Of a DNA stretch of 51,801 bases, positions 35,621 to 43,046 are shown one piece after another. Made by a program: the position numbers and the translations under genes. The notes below the pieces were generated by a model. It made no database searches. It worked only from the letters and a program-made list of their open reading frames with translations, and was not told the origin of the DNA. Source of the DNA: DASSFZ01 sp036514635 (GTDB taxonomy: Bacteria > Chloroflexota > Anaerolineae > Fen-1058). Every line of letters starts with the position of its first letter. The stretch's first letter is position 1. The stretch lies in NCBI GenBank assembly GCA_036514635.1, contig DATBWU010000145.1:1-51801 (forward strand). The letters are read 5' to 3'.

Positions 35621-36445
35621 ATGCCAGCCTCAATTGACTACACCCGCGACGAGTTGATGTGCGTATGTATTTCCCGGCAGATTGTGGACGGCGAGACCGT
35701 GGGTCAGGGGATCGCCACGCCTCTGGTGATGGCCGGTGTCATCCTGGCGAAGCTGACACACGCGCCGAACATCCTGCTCGCTTCGGCGATCGGCCAATCG
35801 GTATGCCGGGACTGGGCTTCGCTGGGACTAGCCCGCGTCGAAGAGCAATGGATCAACAAGGGGCTGGCTTTCTTGACCTTCGCGCAGATCGCGTGCGAGT
35901 TCCTGCCGCGCGTGAAACTGAAAGAATTCTTCCGGCCGGCGCAGGTCGATTCGCGCGGCAACTTCAATAACGTGTTCATCGGCGGCACATACGACCACCC
36001 CCAGATGCGCCTGCCCGGCAGCGGCGGCATCGCCGACGTGACCGGCTACAACGACAAAGCGTGCCTGTACGTGCCGCGCCATTCGCGAGCGGTGTTCGCT
36101 GAGCCGATCGATTTTGTGAGCGGGCTGGGGCATGTGCCCGATCGGCAGGCAGGCCGCGGGCCGATTTACCTGGTCAGCAACCTGGGGCAGTTCGATTATG
36201 CCCATGGCCGAATGCGTTTGACGACTTTTCACGCGGGCGAGCCTATCGACAGGATTCAGACCAAGACCGGCTTCCCACTGGAGGTTGCGCCCGACGTGCA
36301 CCAGACCGAGCCACCCACCGGCGAAGAAGTGCGCCTGTTGCGCCAGATGATCGATCCGCTCGGTGTGCGCCGGTTAGAACTGCTCGGCGGCGCGCAGCGC
36401 AAAGCGCTCATCCGCGATATCCTCAGGGCCGAAGGCATCGTGTAA
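35621..36445 (+). CDS. CoA-transferase beta-subunit-like protein without partner
   Basis: A 274-residue protein with the alpha/beta fold of family I CoA-transferase B subunits (GctB/IpdB type): FLTFAQIACEFLPRV, FNNVFIGGTYDHPQMRLPGSGGIADV, YLVSNLGQFDY, TGFPLEV. The nucleotide-like segment that normally carries the catalytic Glu in a xENG motif here reads LASAIGQS, so the Glu is missing. In IpdAB, which also lacks the usual Glu, the activity is CoA-ring hydrolysis. No A subunit is next to it; upstream is the MFS gene, downstream an unrelated membrane protein. It may pair with a distant A subunit or act differently. Confidence 0.75.
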   Translation: MPASIDYTRDELMCVCISRQIVDGETVGQGIATPLVMAGVILAKLTHAPNILLASAIGQSVCRDWASLGLARVEEQWINKGLAFLTFAQIACEFLPRVKLKEFFRPAQVDSRGNFNNVFIGGTYDHPQMRLPGSGGIADVTGYNDKACLYVPRHSRAVFAEPIDFVSGLGHVPDRQAGRGPIYLVSNLGQFDYAHGRMRLTTFHAGEPIDRIQTKTGFPLEVAPDVHQTEPPTGEEVRLLRQMIDPLGVRRLELLGGAQRKALIRDILRAEGIV

Positions 36446-36593
36446 GCTGGTGATTATCCACAAGTGCTCCAGGCCCGCGCGGACGCGGTCGGCGAGCATT
36501 CAAGATGTGTGCAATCACCAGCGTGTAAGAGATTGCGATTGGGAGTATACTAAGAGCAGCCTGTCCTAACCGAAAAACAACGAAAGGCGCGCA

Positions 36594-37172
36594 ATGGAAA
36601 CGTCGGAAACTTCATTTGATCCACAGGCGGGTGATCTTCGCGGCGGCACGGTCAACTTGCGGAATGGCGGCGTGCGAGATGTGTACGCGGACACCGTGAC
36701 GATCTCGCGCGGCGGCGCGCGCACGGTGAGCGCCGATTCGGTCACGGTCAAGCTGGCCGGTGTTCAAGAGGTCGAAGCGCAGTCCGTGGTGGTGAAGCAA
36801 GGGGGCGCAGCACGAGTGACGGCCGAACAAGCCGAGATTGCGGTAGCCGCCATTGGGCTGGTACAGGGTGAAACGGTGCGCGTCGGCCCGAGCTGCCAGA
36901 TGATCGGCGTGGTTGCCAATAAGGCCGCGATCGAGGAGAGCATGTCAGCGGTCGTCGTCGCACGCGACCACGCGCACCTGGATCAGTCGGGGGTGGCCGT
37001 GCTAGTGTCGAATCGTGTCGAGATGAACGACTCGGTGGTCTTGATCGCCGTGGCCGACACGGTGCAAGGCGGTGCGCAGGTGCAGGTGAAGCCGCCGGTC
37101 GCGGCGATCTTCGGTGCGGCGTTCGGGGCCGCGTTGGGCGCGGTGTTGTTGCTCGGTCGTCGTGGGAAATAG
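36594..37172 (+). CDS. Repeat-rich membrane protein, unknown family (beta-solenoid-like)
   Basis: A 192-residue protein. Residues of about 14-145 consist of short repeats of the form GG-x-R-x-V-x-A-D-x-V-T-V (RGGTVNLRNGGVRDVYADTV, SRGGARTVSADSVTVKLAG, QGGAARVTAEQAEI), which predict stacked short strands, akin to bactofilin-type solenoids. The C-terminus has a Gly/Ala membrane helix (VAAIFGAAFGAALGAVLLL) with GxxxG spacing, then RRGK. There is no signal peptide, so the solenoid probably stays in the cytoplasm, tethered by the C-terminal helix. Function unknown. The kinase gene follows, after a dispersed repeat. Confidence 0.7.
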   Translation: METSETSFDPQAGDLRGGTVNLRNGGVRDVYADTVTISRGGARTVSADSVTVKLAGVQEVEAQSVVVKQGGAARVTAEQAEIAVAAIGLVQGETVRVGPSCQMIGVVANKAAIEESMSAVVVARDHAHLDQSGVAVLVSNRVEMNDSVVLIAVADTVQGGAQVQVKPPVAAIFGAAFGAALGAVLLLGRRGK

Positions 37173-37174
37173 GT

Positions 37175-37250
37175 TCTTGCCACAGAGGCACAGAGACACG
37201 GAGATTAAAATGACAACCTGTGTGCCTCCGTGGCTCTGTGGCCCAATTGT
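37175..37250. repeat. CACAGAGGCACAGAG / CCTCCGTGGCTCTGTG inverted repeat
   Basis: Arms at about 37180-37202 and 37221-37243 pair across a short loop. It belongs to the same family as the third repeat of 4391-4750. It lies between the repeat-rich membrane protein and the kinase gene and would sit in the kinase leader. Confidence 0.75.
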
Positions 37251-37267
37251 ATTCGGTGAGTGTAGTC

Positions 37268-38728
37268 ATGCTGTTGACGCCCAGCCAAGTTCTGCATGAG
37301 CGTTATCGGATCGTCGGCCTGCTGGGACAGGGCGGCATGGCCGCCGTGTACTGCGCCCACGATCGCACGCTGGATCGACTGGTGGCGATCAAGCAACTGC
37401 GACCCGATCCGTTTGCCAGCGAAAAAGCCGTCCGGCAAGCACGCCAGCAGTTCAAGCGCGAAGCGCAAATCCTGGCTACACTCGATCATTCCAATCTCCC
37501 CCGCGTCACAGATTTCTTCGAGATGGACAACCTCGAGTATCTGGTGATGGACTATGTGGAAGGCCAGTCGCTGAGCGAGGTCGGCGAGAAAGCCGGCGGC
37601 GGCCTGGTCGAAGACCTGGTGCTGTCGTGGGCCGATCAGTTATTGTCCGCGCTCGATTACATCCATCGGCATGGCATCATTCACCGCGACGTGAAGCCGT
37701 CCAACATTCGCCTGACCCCCGACGGGCGCATCTTCCTGGTCGATTTTGGATTGGTGAAGCTGTTCGATGCGTCCAACCTCAAAACCGCGACGATCATGCA
37801 CGGGCTGGGCACACCCGAATACGCGCCGCCGGAGCAATACGATGCGCACCTCGGCCACACGGACCCGCGCTCGGACGTGTATGCCCTGGGGGCGACGCTG
37901 TATCACCTCTTCACCGGCCGCGCACCGGCCACAGCCACTCAGCGCGTGGCCGACCCCGGATCGTTCCAATCGCCGCGCCTGCTGGGGGCGCACATCTCTG
38001 CCGATACCGAGCGGATCATCCTGCGTGCAATGGAACTTCAGCCCGCGCGGCGCTTCGCCAGCGCGGCGGAGATGCGCACGGCACTGCAACAGGCCCGGCG
38101 GCTTAGGCTAGGCGGGACCAGCCTGACACGCCGGTTGCCGCAGTGGCTGCCCATCGATCGGAGCACGATGACACGGCGTGTTGCGCCGTTCGCCGCCGTC
38201 GTGCTGTTGATCGTGGGCGTGATCGGGCTGACGAATGGATTGGGCGGGTCGGCCTCTGCACTGGCAACGACAGCCACCGTCACATCCACCTTCAGGCCGC
38301 CGACTGCTACAACACCCACGGCGACCTATTCGCCCAGCCCAACGCCGAGCGTTACGGCGCGCCTGGGCACGACCGGCACCGGCGGTGCAAGGCCAACCGG
38401 GTCGATCTCACCTACGCGCCGTTCTTCAACCCCGACGCAGACCAGCACACCAAGCCGGACGCCGAGCCGGACGCCGAGCCGGACGCGCACGCCCACTCCA
38501 AGCCTGACATCGACTAACGTGCCAGGCCAGCCAGCCGCGACGGGCACGCCGCAGCCGACGGCAACCCGCACGCCTTTGCCGACATCCACGCCGACGCCGT
38601 TGCCCACTCCAACCAGCACAACCCGGCCCACGTCGACCCTGGCCGAGACGCTCGAGACGCCGACATCGGCTCCGAATATCGAGTCAAGTTCCACACCCGT
38701 CACACCCGAAACACCGGCCACACCATGA
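37268..38728 (+). CDS. Receptor-type Ser/Thr protein kinase
   Basis: A 486-residue protein from the ATG at 37268 (upstream in-frame codons are repeat-derived). Residues 10-270 are a Hanks kinase: GLLGQGGMAAVY, AIKQL lysine, HRDVKPSN, VDFGL, GTPEYAPPEQ and SDVYALGATLYHLF. A membrane helix (FAAVVLLIVGVIGLTNGLG, about 315-333) separates it from a Pro/Thr/Ser tail of about 150 residues that should lie outside the cell; no folded sensor domain is seen in the tail. It overlaps the alcohol dehydrogenase start by four bases (ATGA), so the two are translationally coupled, a curious pairing. Confidence 0.92.
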   Translation: MLLTPSQVLHERYRIVGLLGQGGMAAVYCAHDRTLDRLVAIKQLRPDPFASEKAVRQARQQFKREAQILATLDHSNLPRVTDFFEMDNLEYLVMDYVEGQSLSEVGEKAGGGLVEDLVLSWADQLLSALDYIHRHGIIHRDVKPSNIRLTPDGRIFLVDFGLVKLFDASNLKTATIMHGLGTPEYAPPEQYDAHLGHTDPRSDVYALGATLYHLFTGRAPATATQRVADPGSFQSPRLLGAHISADTERIILRAMELQPARRFASAAEMRTALQQARRLRLGGTSLTRRLPQWLPIDRSTMTRRVAPFAAVVLLIVGVIGLTNGLGGSASALATTATVTSTFRPPTATTPTATYSPSPTPSVTARLGTTGTGGARPTGSISPTRRSSTPTQTSTPSRTPSRTPSRTRTPTPSLTSTNVPGQPAATGTPQPTATRTPLPTSTPTPLPTPTSTTRPTSTLAETLETPTSAPNIESSSTPVTPETPATP

Positions 38729-39723
38729 TCGCTATGCAGCTCTCGCAACCCGCGCCGATCGACCGGCAGCCACTCACACCGGTCGATCGGCCGATACCCG
38801 ATCCGCGCGCGGGCGAAGTCCGTATCCGGGTGCGCGCCTGCGGCGTATGCCACACCGATCTGCACATCGTCGAAGGGGACATCCCCCATCCCAGGTTGCC
38901 CATCGTGCCGGGGCATCAGATCGTCGGCGTAGTCGAGGCGCGCGGTTCCGGAGCGAGTCTCTTTCGCGACGGTGATCGCATCGGCGTGCCGTGGTTGTAC
39001 TCGACATGCGGTGAGTGCGAGTACTGCCACAGCGACCGTGAGAACCTGTGCCTCAGCGCACGCTTCACCGGCTATCACGTCGATGGCGGATACGCGGAGT
39101 ATGTCGTCGTGCCGGAAGCCTTTGTCTATCGCCTGCCGGACGGCTTCGACGATCTTCAGGCTGCGCCGCTGTTGTGCGCAGGTGTGATCGGCTATCGCGC
39201 CCTGCGGTTGAGCGAGATCAAGCCCGGGCAGCGTTTGGGATTGTACGGCTTCGGCGCGTCGGCGCACATCGCGATCCAAGTCGCGCGGCACTGGGGTTGC
39301 GAGACGTACGTCTTCACGCGCAGCGAAGCGCATCGCCGCCATGCGATTCAGTTGGGGGCTGTCTGGGCGGGCCGGGCCGAGGACACGCCGCCCGCGCCGG
39401 TCGATAGCGCTATCATTTTCGCCCCGGCCGGGATGCTCGTTCCCCTGGCGTTGCGCGCTCTGAAACCGGGCGGCACGCTCGCGCTGGCCGGCATCACCAT
39501 GTCGGACATTCCACAAATGCCGTATGATCTAATTTACCGCGAGCGGACAATGCGGAGCGTCGCCAACGCCACGCGCCGCGATGCCGGGGAACTGTTGGCG
39601 CTGGCTGCCGAGATTCCGATCCGAACCGACGTCGAAACCCTGCCGCTTCGAGAGGCGAACACGGCGCTGAGGAGAATCAAGCGGAGCGAGGTCAACGGGG
39701 CGATGGTGCTGACAGTCTCGTAA
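38725..39723 (+). CDS. Zinc-dependent alcohol dehydrogenase
   Basis: A 332-residue medium-chain dehydrogenase that oxidises an alcohol (or reduces an aldehyde) with NAD(P). Catalytic Zn ligands: Cys in CGVCHTDLHI and His in VPGHQIVG. The structural Zn site is the four-Cys loop CGECEYCHSDRENLC. The Rossmann-type segment reads GFGASAHIAIQVARHWG. Length and motifs match the AdhA/AdhP-like group. The start overlaps the kinase stop. The terminator follows 8 bp after the stop. Confidence 0.92.
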   Translation: MIAMQLSQPAPIDRQPLTPVDRPIPDPRAGEVRIRVRACGVCHTDLHIVEGDIPHPRLPIVPGHQIVGVVEARGSGASLFRDGDRIGVPWLYSTCGECEYCHSDRENLCLSARFTGYHVDGGYAEYVVVPEAFVYRLPDGFDDLQAAPLLCAGVIGYRALRLSEIKPGQRLGLYGFGASAHIAIQVARHWGCETYVFTRSEAHRRHAIQLGAVWAGRAEDTPPAPVDSAIIFAPAGMLVPLALRALKPGGTLALAGITMSDIPQMPYDLIYRERTMRSVANATRRDAGELLALAAEIPIRTDVETLPLREANTALRRIKRSEVNGAMVLTVS

Positions 39724-39731
39724 CGGGGTCC

Positions 39732-39768
39732 AAGTGACCGGCACTGTGCAAGTGCCGGTCACTTTTTT
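39732..39768 (+). terminator. Intrinsic terminator, GTGACCGGCACT hairpin
   Basis: Perfect 14-bp stem AAGTGACCGGCACT / AGTGCCGGTCACTT (39732-39745 and 39751-39764), five-base loop, then six T. The same hairpin recurs after clpC at 45523-45558, and a lone left arm occurs at about 51485-51500. Confidence 0.92.
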
Positions 39769-39918
39769 GGGAACACGCTTGCAACAGGCGACGTCCTGTG
39801 AGCAGGAGGAATTTCAAATCTCTGCGCCCTCTGCGTTCTCGGCGGCGAGAACAACACAGCAAAGGTTTACCATGTCTCTTTGCGGTAAAACCGCGCCACG
39901 AAAAAAGGAGAAGAAAAG

Positions 39919-40863
39919 ATGAACGCCCCAAAGAAAATCGTCCCCCTCGCTATGCTGCTAGTCCTGTCCTTGCTCATTTCTGCGTGCGCGACTGCGGCGA
40001 CTCCCGGGTCAGGATCGATGACACGCTCCGATGGTGAAGAGTCACAAGAGTTTGCCGTAATTGCCACACCCGCGCCTGCGCCGACGGCAGCGCCGGCCGG
40101 TGTCGAGGTCGCTTTGGCGGATAAAGAGGGCGGCATGCCCGACGTTCCCTCCTCGCCGTATCGCGCCAACCGGATGATCATCAAGAACGGCGAGATGAAC
40201 CTGATGGTCGCCGATACCAACCGGGCCATCGACCAGGTCACCGACATCGCCGTGAACAGCGGCGGCTACATCGTCAGCAGCCGCACCTGGGAGGACAATT
40301 CGCTCAAGTTTGCCACGCTGACGATGGGCGTGCCGGTCGATCAGTTCGAGGCGGCTCAGCGCCAACTGCGTGCGCTCGCGCTGACGGTGTTGAGCGACAC
40401 CGCTTCGGGCCAGGACGTGAGCGATGAGTACGTCGATTTGCAGTCGCGCCTGACCAACCTGGAGGCGACGGCCGCGCGCATCCGCGAGTTCCTGGCGCAA
40501 GCCCAGAACGTGGAAGAGGCGCTGCAAGTGAACGCGAAGCTGAGTGAGATCGAGGCCGAGATCGAGCAGATCAAGGGACGCATGAACTACCTGAAGGATC
40601 GCGCCGCGTTCTCGACGATCGTCGTCAACCTTGAGCCGCAGCGGCCTACGCCCACCGTCACACCCACGCCGACTCCGACTCCAACGCCCACGCCGGTCGC
40701 CTGGATGCCGGAGAAGACATTCACCGCAGCGGGCGAAACCCTGGGCGGCATTCTGCGCACGCTCGGCGACCTGGTGATCTGGTTCGGCGTGGTCGTCGGG
40801 CCGTTCGCCATCCCAGCGGCGATCGTCGCCGGGGTCGTGCTGCGAGGACGGAAGAAAACGTGA
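39919..40863 (+). CDS. DUF4349-domain lipoprotein
   Basis: A 314-residue protein, with AAAAGGAG before the ATG. The lipoprotein signal (IVPLAMLLVLSLLISAC) has lipobox ISAC. The mature N-terminus is a short Ala/Pro linker. Residues of about 85-240 are a DUF4349 domain: RMIIKNGEMNLMVADTNRAIDQVTDIAVNSGGYIVSSRTW, then a helical region (DEYVDLQSRLTNLEATAARIREFLAQA) and LKDRAAFSTIVVNLEPQ. After a Pro/Thr linker come a TM helix (LGDLVIWFGVVVGPFAIPAAIVAGVVL) and a short basic tail, so it spans the membrane as well as being lipidated. DUF4349 function is unknown; such proteins are envelope-located. Confidence 0.88.
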   Translation: MNAPKKIVPLAMLLVLSLLISACATAATPGSGSMTRSDGEESQEFAVIATPAPAPTAAPAGVEVALADKEGGMPDVPSSPYRANRMIIKNGEMNLMVADTNRAIDQVTDIAVNSGGYIVSSRTWEDNSLKFATLTMGVPVDQFEAAQRQLRALALTVLSDTASGQDVSDEYVDLQSRLTNLEATAARIREFLAQAQNVEEALQVNAKLSEIEAEIEQIKGRMNYLKDRAAFSTIVVNLEPQRPTPTVTPTPTPTPTPTPVAWMPEKTFTAAGETLGGILRTLGDLVIWFGVVVGPFAIPAAIVAGVVLRGRKKT

Positions 40864-40946
40864 AGCCTGTTACGTGTTGCGTGATGACTTGGAGGCGATT
40901 GCTGCTCTGATGAGAATCTAATTCTTTTCCAATACTTCTCTAGCAG

Positions 40947-40975
40947 GGGCCGGCTACACTGTGGCTGGCCTTTTT
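40947..40975 (+). terminator. Intrinsic terminator after the DUF4349 gene
   Basis: Stem GGCCGGC / GCTGGCC (one G-U), loop TACACTGTG-like, followed by TTTTT at 40971-40975. It lies 84 bp past the stop codon. Confidence 0.8.
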
Positions 40976-41009
40976 CGTTATTGCATCTTACGACTCTTCT
41001 GAAAAAAGG

Positions 41010-41320
41010 CTTATCTCACCGCGAAGAGCGCAACCCCCTTGCAGGGGGCAGGCGAACGCAAAGAATACCTAGAACACTTCGCGCCCGCCTGCCCCGCTTC
41101 TTTTTGCGGGGTTGCGTCCGCCTGCCCCCTTTGGGAGTTGCGGTTAAATCCGGCTTTTTGCAGTGGGTCATCTTACGTTTTACTGGTGGAGGTTTGGTAT
41201 AGAGCATTGCTTCGCAGAAACTACGTTGGCCGCGAAGATTTTTGGACGCGGATGAACACGGACAAACACGGATCAGAATCAGTGTTCATCCGTGTCCCAT
41301 ACTTTGGTTGCGGCGGAGCC
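41010..41320. repeat. Two dispersed inverted repeats upstream of the clpB remnant
   Basis: 41010-41150 is a second copy of the 30480-30640 element (GCGCAACCCCC...GGGAGTTGCGG). 41225-41320 holds the ATCCGTG family (GCGGATGAACACGG / CATCCGTGTCCC) and ends GTTGCGGCGGAGCCGCGCT, directly against the ATG at 41326. The same ending (GTTGCGGCGGGAGGCTGCGCT) stands before znuC. Confidence 0.8.
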
Positions 41321-41325
41321 GCGCT

Positions 41326-41865
41326 ATGGATCTGAACAAATACACTGAGAAGGCGCAGTCGGCTGTATTGGAATCGCAACGGCTGGCCGAGTCGCTCGGT
41401 CATCCGATGATCGAGCCGGAACACCTGCTGCTGAGTCTGGCCCGGCAGAGCGATGGCGTCGTCCCGCAACTGCTCCAGAAACTCGGGCAAAGTCTGGAGC
41501 AGCTCGCGGCGATCGTCGAGCGTGATCTGCAAAACAAGCCGCGCGTATCAGGTGACACGGCGCAGGTTAGCCTGGGTCGCGCCGCAAGCGATGTGCTGAA
41601 CGCGGCAGAGAACGAAGCCAAGTCGATGCGCGATGACTACGTCAGCACGGAGCATATTCTGCTGGCGCTGGCGAAGTCGCGCACGGCAGTCGGCAACATG
41701 CTGAATCCGCGCGGCGTCAGTGCGCACGCTATCCTTCAGGCGCTGGTGTCGGTGCGCGGCTCGACGCGCGTCGCGTCGCAGAACCCGAATCGACGTACCA
41801 GACACTTGAAAAGTACGGGCGCGATCTCACGCAGTTGGCGCGGCAGGGCCAGCTCGATCCGGTGA
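41326..41865 (+). CDS. ClpB remnant: N-terminal domain frame
   Basis: Open frame of 179 codons; residues up to about 155 are the ClpB N-domain with both helical repeats (PMIEPEHLLLSL, DYVSTEHILLAL), then an out-of-frame tail (NRRTRHLKST...). If translated it could yield a free N-domain able to bind clients but with no ATPase. Confidence 0.6.
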   Translation: MDLNKYTEKAQSAVLESQRLAESLGHPMIEPEHLLLSLARQSDGVVPQLLQKLGQSLEQLAAIVERDLQNKPRVSGDTAQVSLGRAASDVLNAAENEAKSMRDDYVSTEHILLALAKSRTAVGNMLNPRGVSAHAILQALVSVRGSTRVASQNPNRRTRHLKSTGAISRSWRGRASSIR

Positions 41866-42383
41866 TTGGCCGCGACGAGGAAATCCGCCGCGTCATCCAA
41901 ATCCTGTCGCGGCGCACCAAGAACAACCCGGTGCTCGTCGGCGAGGTCGGCGTGGGCAAGACGGCGGTCGTTGAAGGGCTGGCGCAGCGCATCGTGCGCG
42001 GTGACGTGCCGGAAGGGCTGAAGAACCGGCGCGTGGTCGCGCTCGACCCCGGCGCGCTGGTGGCCGGCGCGAAGTATCGCGGCGAATTCGAGGAACGCCT
42101 CAAGGCGGTGTTGAAAGAGATCAAAGATTCGGAGCGGCTGGAGAAAATCGAGCGTGAAGTCACCGACCTGAAAGAGCAGTCCAACTCGCTGCGCGCGCAT
42201 TGGGAACTGGAAAAGAATGCCATCACGTCGCTACAGGCCATCAAGGAGAAGATCGAACAGACCCGGCGCGAGATCGAGTTAGCCGAGCGGCGGGCCGATC
42301 TCGAAGCGGCGGTGAGTTCGGCGAGGGCGATGTCGTCGAAGTGGACGCGAACGAGGACGGGCTGTACTTCCGAAGCAACGTGA
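41835..42383 (+). CDS. ClpB remnant: truncated NBD1 and middle domain frame
   Basis: Open frame of 182 codons beginning in the linker before NBD1. It keeps Walker A but goes straight from the NBD1 front half to the middle-domain coiled coil, then ends in out-of-frame residues (SSARAMSSKWTRTR). No start signal precedes it. Not expected to be functional. Confidence 0.55.
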   Translation: MARQGQLDPVIGRDEEIRRVIQILSRRTKNNPVLVGEVGVGKTAVVEGLAQRIVRGDVPEGLKNRRVVALDPGALVAGAKYRGEFEERLKAVLKEIKDSERLEKIEREVTDLKEQSNSLRAHWELEKNAITSLQAIKEKIEQTRREIELAERRADLEAAVSSARAMSSKWTRTRTGCTSEAT

Positions 42384-42524
42384 GAATGGCAGAGGTCATC
42401 AACGGATAGGAAACGGACAAGCGGTGATCAACGGACAGGAAACGGACAAGCGGATGCGAACGGAGGGCATCCGTTGGCAGCCATCCGTTTCATCCGAGGA
42501 TATAATTGGTTGCCAGAGGTCACG

Positions 42525-42911
42525 ATGACGGCCATCGACAGCCACGTGGAGCAGCGCCTGTGCTCGGAGAACAACATCTGGATTGCGACGGTTCGGCCCG
42601 ATGGTCGACCACATCTGACTCCGGTTTGGTTTGCCTGGCACGAGGGAAGATTGTACCTCTGCATCGATCCGGGCAGCGTTAAAGCGAAGAACCTGGCGCA
42701 GAACAGGCGCGTTGCGCTCGCGTTGGAAGACGGCTCGTCACCGATCATCGTCGAGGGGACGGCGCGATGGGTCGAGGGATCGGATCGGCCACAGGGTGCA
42801 ATCGACGAATTCATCCGCAAGTACGACTGGAATATCGCTGCCGACGACCAGTACAGCCAACTGGTCGAAGTCACGCCGAATAAGGTGTTGAACTGGAGCG
42901 GGGGTGGTTGA
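42525..42911 (+). CDS. Pyridoxamine 5'-phosphate oxidase-like (PPOX) flavin/F420-binding protein
   Basis: A 128-residue split-barrel protein from the ATG at 42525 (upstream in-frame ATG lies in a repeat). Family features: IWIATVRPDGRPHLTPVWFAWHEGRLYLCIDPGS, then KAKNLAQNRRVALALEDG, typical of PPOX-class F420- or FMN-dependent reductases. The C-terminal half (AIDEFIRKYDWNI, VEVTPNKVLNW) completes the barrel. Such proteins bind FMN, F420 or heme; the cofactor is not decidable. The 42410-42470 region upstream holds direct repeats (CAACGGACAGGAAACGGACAAGCGG-like). Confidence 0.85.
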   Translation: MTAIDSHVEQRLCSENNIWIATVRPDGRPHLTPVWFAWHEGRLYLCIDPGSVKAKNLAQNRRVALALEDGSSPIIVEGTARWVEGSDRPQGAIDEFIRKYDWNIAADDQYSQLVEVTPNKVLNWSGGG

Positions 42912-43046
42912 TCAGTGGTAGAATCTTAGCTGAACGGCCTAGCGGCGAAGCATCTCCAGCATGGTCAGGGCCAAAAGATTCTTCGGGCGCTGCGCGCCCT
43001 CAGAATAACAAAGTGAGCATGGGGAAAGCGAGCGGAGATAATACAC

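Larger units (their letters stand above)
41326..42409 (+). pseudogene. clpB: clpB remnant with a frameshift and two internal deletions
   Basis: The N-domain of the disaggregase ClpB (MDLNKYTEKAQSAVLESQRL) runs to LVSVRGSTRVASQNP, then a 1-bp loss at about 41787-41790 shifts frame; the proper continuation (ESTYQTLEKYGRDLTQLARQ) is in the next frame. NBD1 starts normally, with Walker A GEVGVGKTAVVE and KYRGEFEERLKAVLKEI, but near 42124 it jumps to the coiled-coil middle domain (KDSERLEKIEREVTDL). Walker B, sensor 1 and the arginine fingers are missing. Near 42313 it jumps again from RADLEAAV to the C-terminal tail (EFGEGDVVEVDANEDGLYF, ending NVRMAEVING at 42409), with all of NBD2 lost and the frame shifted. 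About 360 of the usual 860 codons remain. An intact clpC lies 640 bp downstream. Confidence 0.9.
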
